Positions 63,028 through 64,000 of a stretch of DNA of 64,000 nucleotides are shown here, one piece after another. Position 1 is the stretch's first letter. Every line of letters begins with the position of its first letter. The position numbers and the translations under genes were made by a program. The stretch spans positions 1,798,001-1,862,000 of the forward strand of contig NZ_CP080376.1 in NCBI RefSeq assembly GCF_019443405.1, in the 5' to 3' direction. Origin of the DNA: Brevundimonas sp. PAMC22021 (lineage in GTDB: Bacteria > Pseudomonadota > Alphaproteobacteria > Caulobacterales > Caulobacteraceae). Below the pieces are notes generated by a model. It worked only from the letters and a program-made list of their open reading frames with translations, did no database searches and had not been told where the DNA came from.

Positions 63028-63915
63028 ATGGCCGCCAACAGCTCGCTCACCATCATGTCGCCCGAACAGGGCCTGTCGCGCTATCTCACGGAAATCCGCA
63101 AGTTTCCGATGCTGACCAAGGACGAGGAGTTCATGCTGGCCAAGCGTTGGTCCGAGCACCAGGACCCTGAGGCCGCGCACCGTCTCGTCACCTCCCACCT
63201 GCGCCTCGTGGCCAAGATCGCCATGGGCTATCGCGGCTATGGTCTGCCGATCGGCGAAGTCATCTCCGAAGGCAACGTCGGCCTGATGCAGGCGGTCAAG
63301 AAGTTCGATCCGGACAAGGGCTTCCGCCTGGCCACCTACGCCATGTGGTGGATCCGCGCCTCGATCCAGGAATACATCCTGCGCTCCTGGTCGCTGGTGA
63401 AGATGGGCACCACCGCCGCCCAGAAGAAGCTGTTCTTCAACCTGCGCAAGGCCAAGAGCCAGATCTCGGCCTTCGAGGAAGGCGACCTGCATCCCGAACA
63501 CCTCTCGGCCATCGCCACCAAGCTGGGCGTGTCGGAGGAAGAGGTCACCAACATGAACCGCCGGCTCGGCGGCGACGCTTCGCTGAACGCGCCCTTGCGC
63601 GCCGACGGTGAAAGCGAATGGCAGGACTGGTTGGCCGACGACACCGCCGTCTCGCAGGAGACCAAGCTAGCCGAGGACGAAGAGCGCGGTCTGCGCATGG
63701 GCCTGCTTCAGGAAGCGATGGAAGAGCTGACCGACCGCGAAAAGCACATCCTGACCGAGCGTCGCCTCAAGGACGATCCGGTGACGCTGGAGGAACTGGC
63801 CAGCCAGTACGGCGTCTCTCGCGAACGCGTGCGCCAGATCGAGGTCCGGGCGTTCGAGAAGCTGCAAAAGGCCATGCGCGCCGCTGCAGAAGAGCGCAAT
63901 CTGGTCGACGCCTGA
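63028..63915 (+). CDS. rpoH: RNA polymerase heat-shock sigma factor (sigma-32)
   Basis: 295 aa from ATG at 63028, GGAGGGA upstream. Region 2 (LVTSHLRLVAKIAMGYRGYGLPIGEVISEGNVGLMQAVKKF, core split here), RpoH-box-type QKKLFFNLRK, region 4 (EELASQYGVSRERVRQIEVRAFEKL). Directs heat-shock genes. A 17-residue upstream extension is rejected because the downstream ATG has the better ribosome site. Confidence 0.97.
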   Translation: MAANSSLTIMSPEQGLSRYLTEIRKFPMLTKDEEFMLAKRWSEHQDPEAAHRLVTSHLRLVAKIAMGYRGYGLPIGEVISEGNVGLMQAVKKFDPDKGFRLATYAMWWIRASIQEYILRSWSLVKMGTTAAQKKLFFNLRKAKSQISAFEEGDLHPEHLSAIATKLGVSEEEVTNMNRRLGGDASLNAPLRADGESEWQDWLADDTAVSQETKLAEDEERGLRMGLLQEAMEELTDREKHILTERRLKDDPVTLEELASQYGVSRERVRQIEVRAFEKLQKAMRAAAEERNLVDA

Positions 63916-63923
63916 GTGTAGAA

Positions 63924-63946
63924 GCGCGCGGGATCAGCCCGCGCGC
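63924..63946. terminator. Hairpin after rpoH
   Basis: 9-bp perfect stem GCGCGCGGG with its complement, 5-nt loop, 8 bp after the stop. Weak T tail; overlaps the end of the possible convergent gene. Confidence 0.5.
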
Positions 63947-63999
63947 GTCTGCGGCACCGGCGCGCTTAGCGCCAGGATCGCCCCGATCGGCTGGGCCAG
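63934..63999 (-). CDS. Possible C-terminus of a convergent gene (partial)
   Basis: A minus-strand frame open from the right edge ends at TGA (63934) with LAQPIGAILALSAPVPQTRAG. The hydrophobic end would suit a membrane protein. Too short to identify. Confidence 0.35.
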   Translation of the reverse strand: MAQPIGAILALSAPVPQTRAG

Positions 64000-64000
64000 A

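Overview
The window is a 64-kb piece of a high-GC alphaproteobacterial chromosome, most likely Caulobacterales and probably Brevundimonas-like. The evidence is protein content and gene order: a TacA-like sigma-54 response regulator near a GapR (DUF2312) gene, bamD next to recN, rluD directly before rpoH, a maltodextrin locus built around a TonB-dependent receptor, an aa3-type cytochrome oxidase subunit IV, and Caulobacter-type promoters with a GCTANAWC-like -10 box. The genus call is inference; I could not run a database search. I see no rRNA, CRISPR array, prophage or recognisable insertion sequence.

Layout. 1-3.4 kb: end of an acyltransferase fused to a DUF998 domain, then opgH (osmoregulated periplasmic glucans). 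3.4-10.5 kb: RcnB-like protein, an SDR, recN and bamD with a brnTA toxin-antitoxin pair between them, prs and a lipoprotein. 10.6-11.8 kb: parDE-like and vapBC-like modules that converge and share stop-codon bases. 11.8-18.6 kb: a HExxH lipoprotein peptidase, WYL regulator, small orphan gene, acyltransferase, small secreted and membrane proteins, oligoendopeptidase. 18.7-23.3 kb: tacA-like gene, a GIY-YIG gene bracketed by an inverted pair of 31-nt palindromic repeats, gapR, rpmJ, a structurally odd tRNA-Cys and an MltB-type lytic transglycosylase. 23.3-29.9 kb: acrA-acrB-oprM-type RND efflux operon with a divergent TetR gene and two matching inverted-repeat operators between them.

30-46.2 kb is a starch/maltodextrin island: a FucP/GlcP-type sugar importer and a TonB-dependent receptor on the minus strand; a GH13 amylase and GH13 alpha-glucosidase on the plus strand; a LacI repressor; then GH97 glucosidase, MalY-like MFS transporter, esterase and GH15 glucoamylase. 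Outer-membrane uptake, periplasmic hydrolysis, inner-membrane import and repression are all encoded together. A shared GCAAAA-N3-TGCAAAC motif lies upstream of both the receptor and the amylase.

46.2-58 kb: a porin-like protein and amtB, then a minus-strand branched-chain amino-acid operon in the order ilvD-ilvC-ilvB-ilvM-leuA-leuC-leuD-leuB, tightly overlapping. It is preceded by a Val/Ile/Leu-rich leader peptide, a terminator and a mutually exclusive antiterminator, which is a complete classical attenuator. 58-64 kb: the lower-glycolysis genes gap, pgk and fbaA, then rluD and rpoH.

Most of the window is ordinary core chromosome. The parts that most deserve a second look are the ilv-leu attenuator with its enteric-style small subunit and short LeuA, the tRNA-Cys with an apparent 8-nt anticodon loop and 13-bp acceptor/T helix, the GIY-YIG/palindrome unit, the cluster of three toxin-antitoxin pairs within 5 kb, and the acyltransferase-DUF998 fusion beside opgH.
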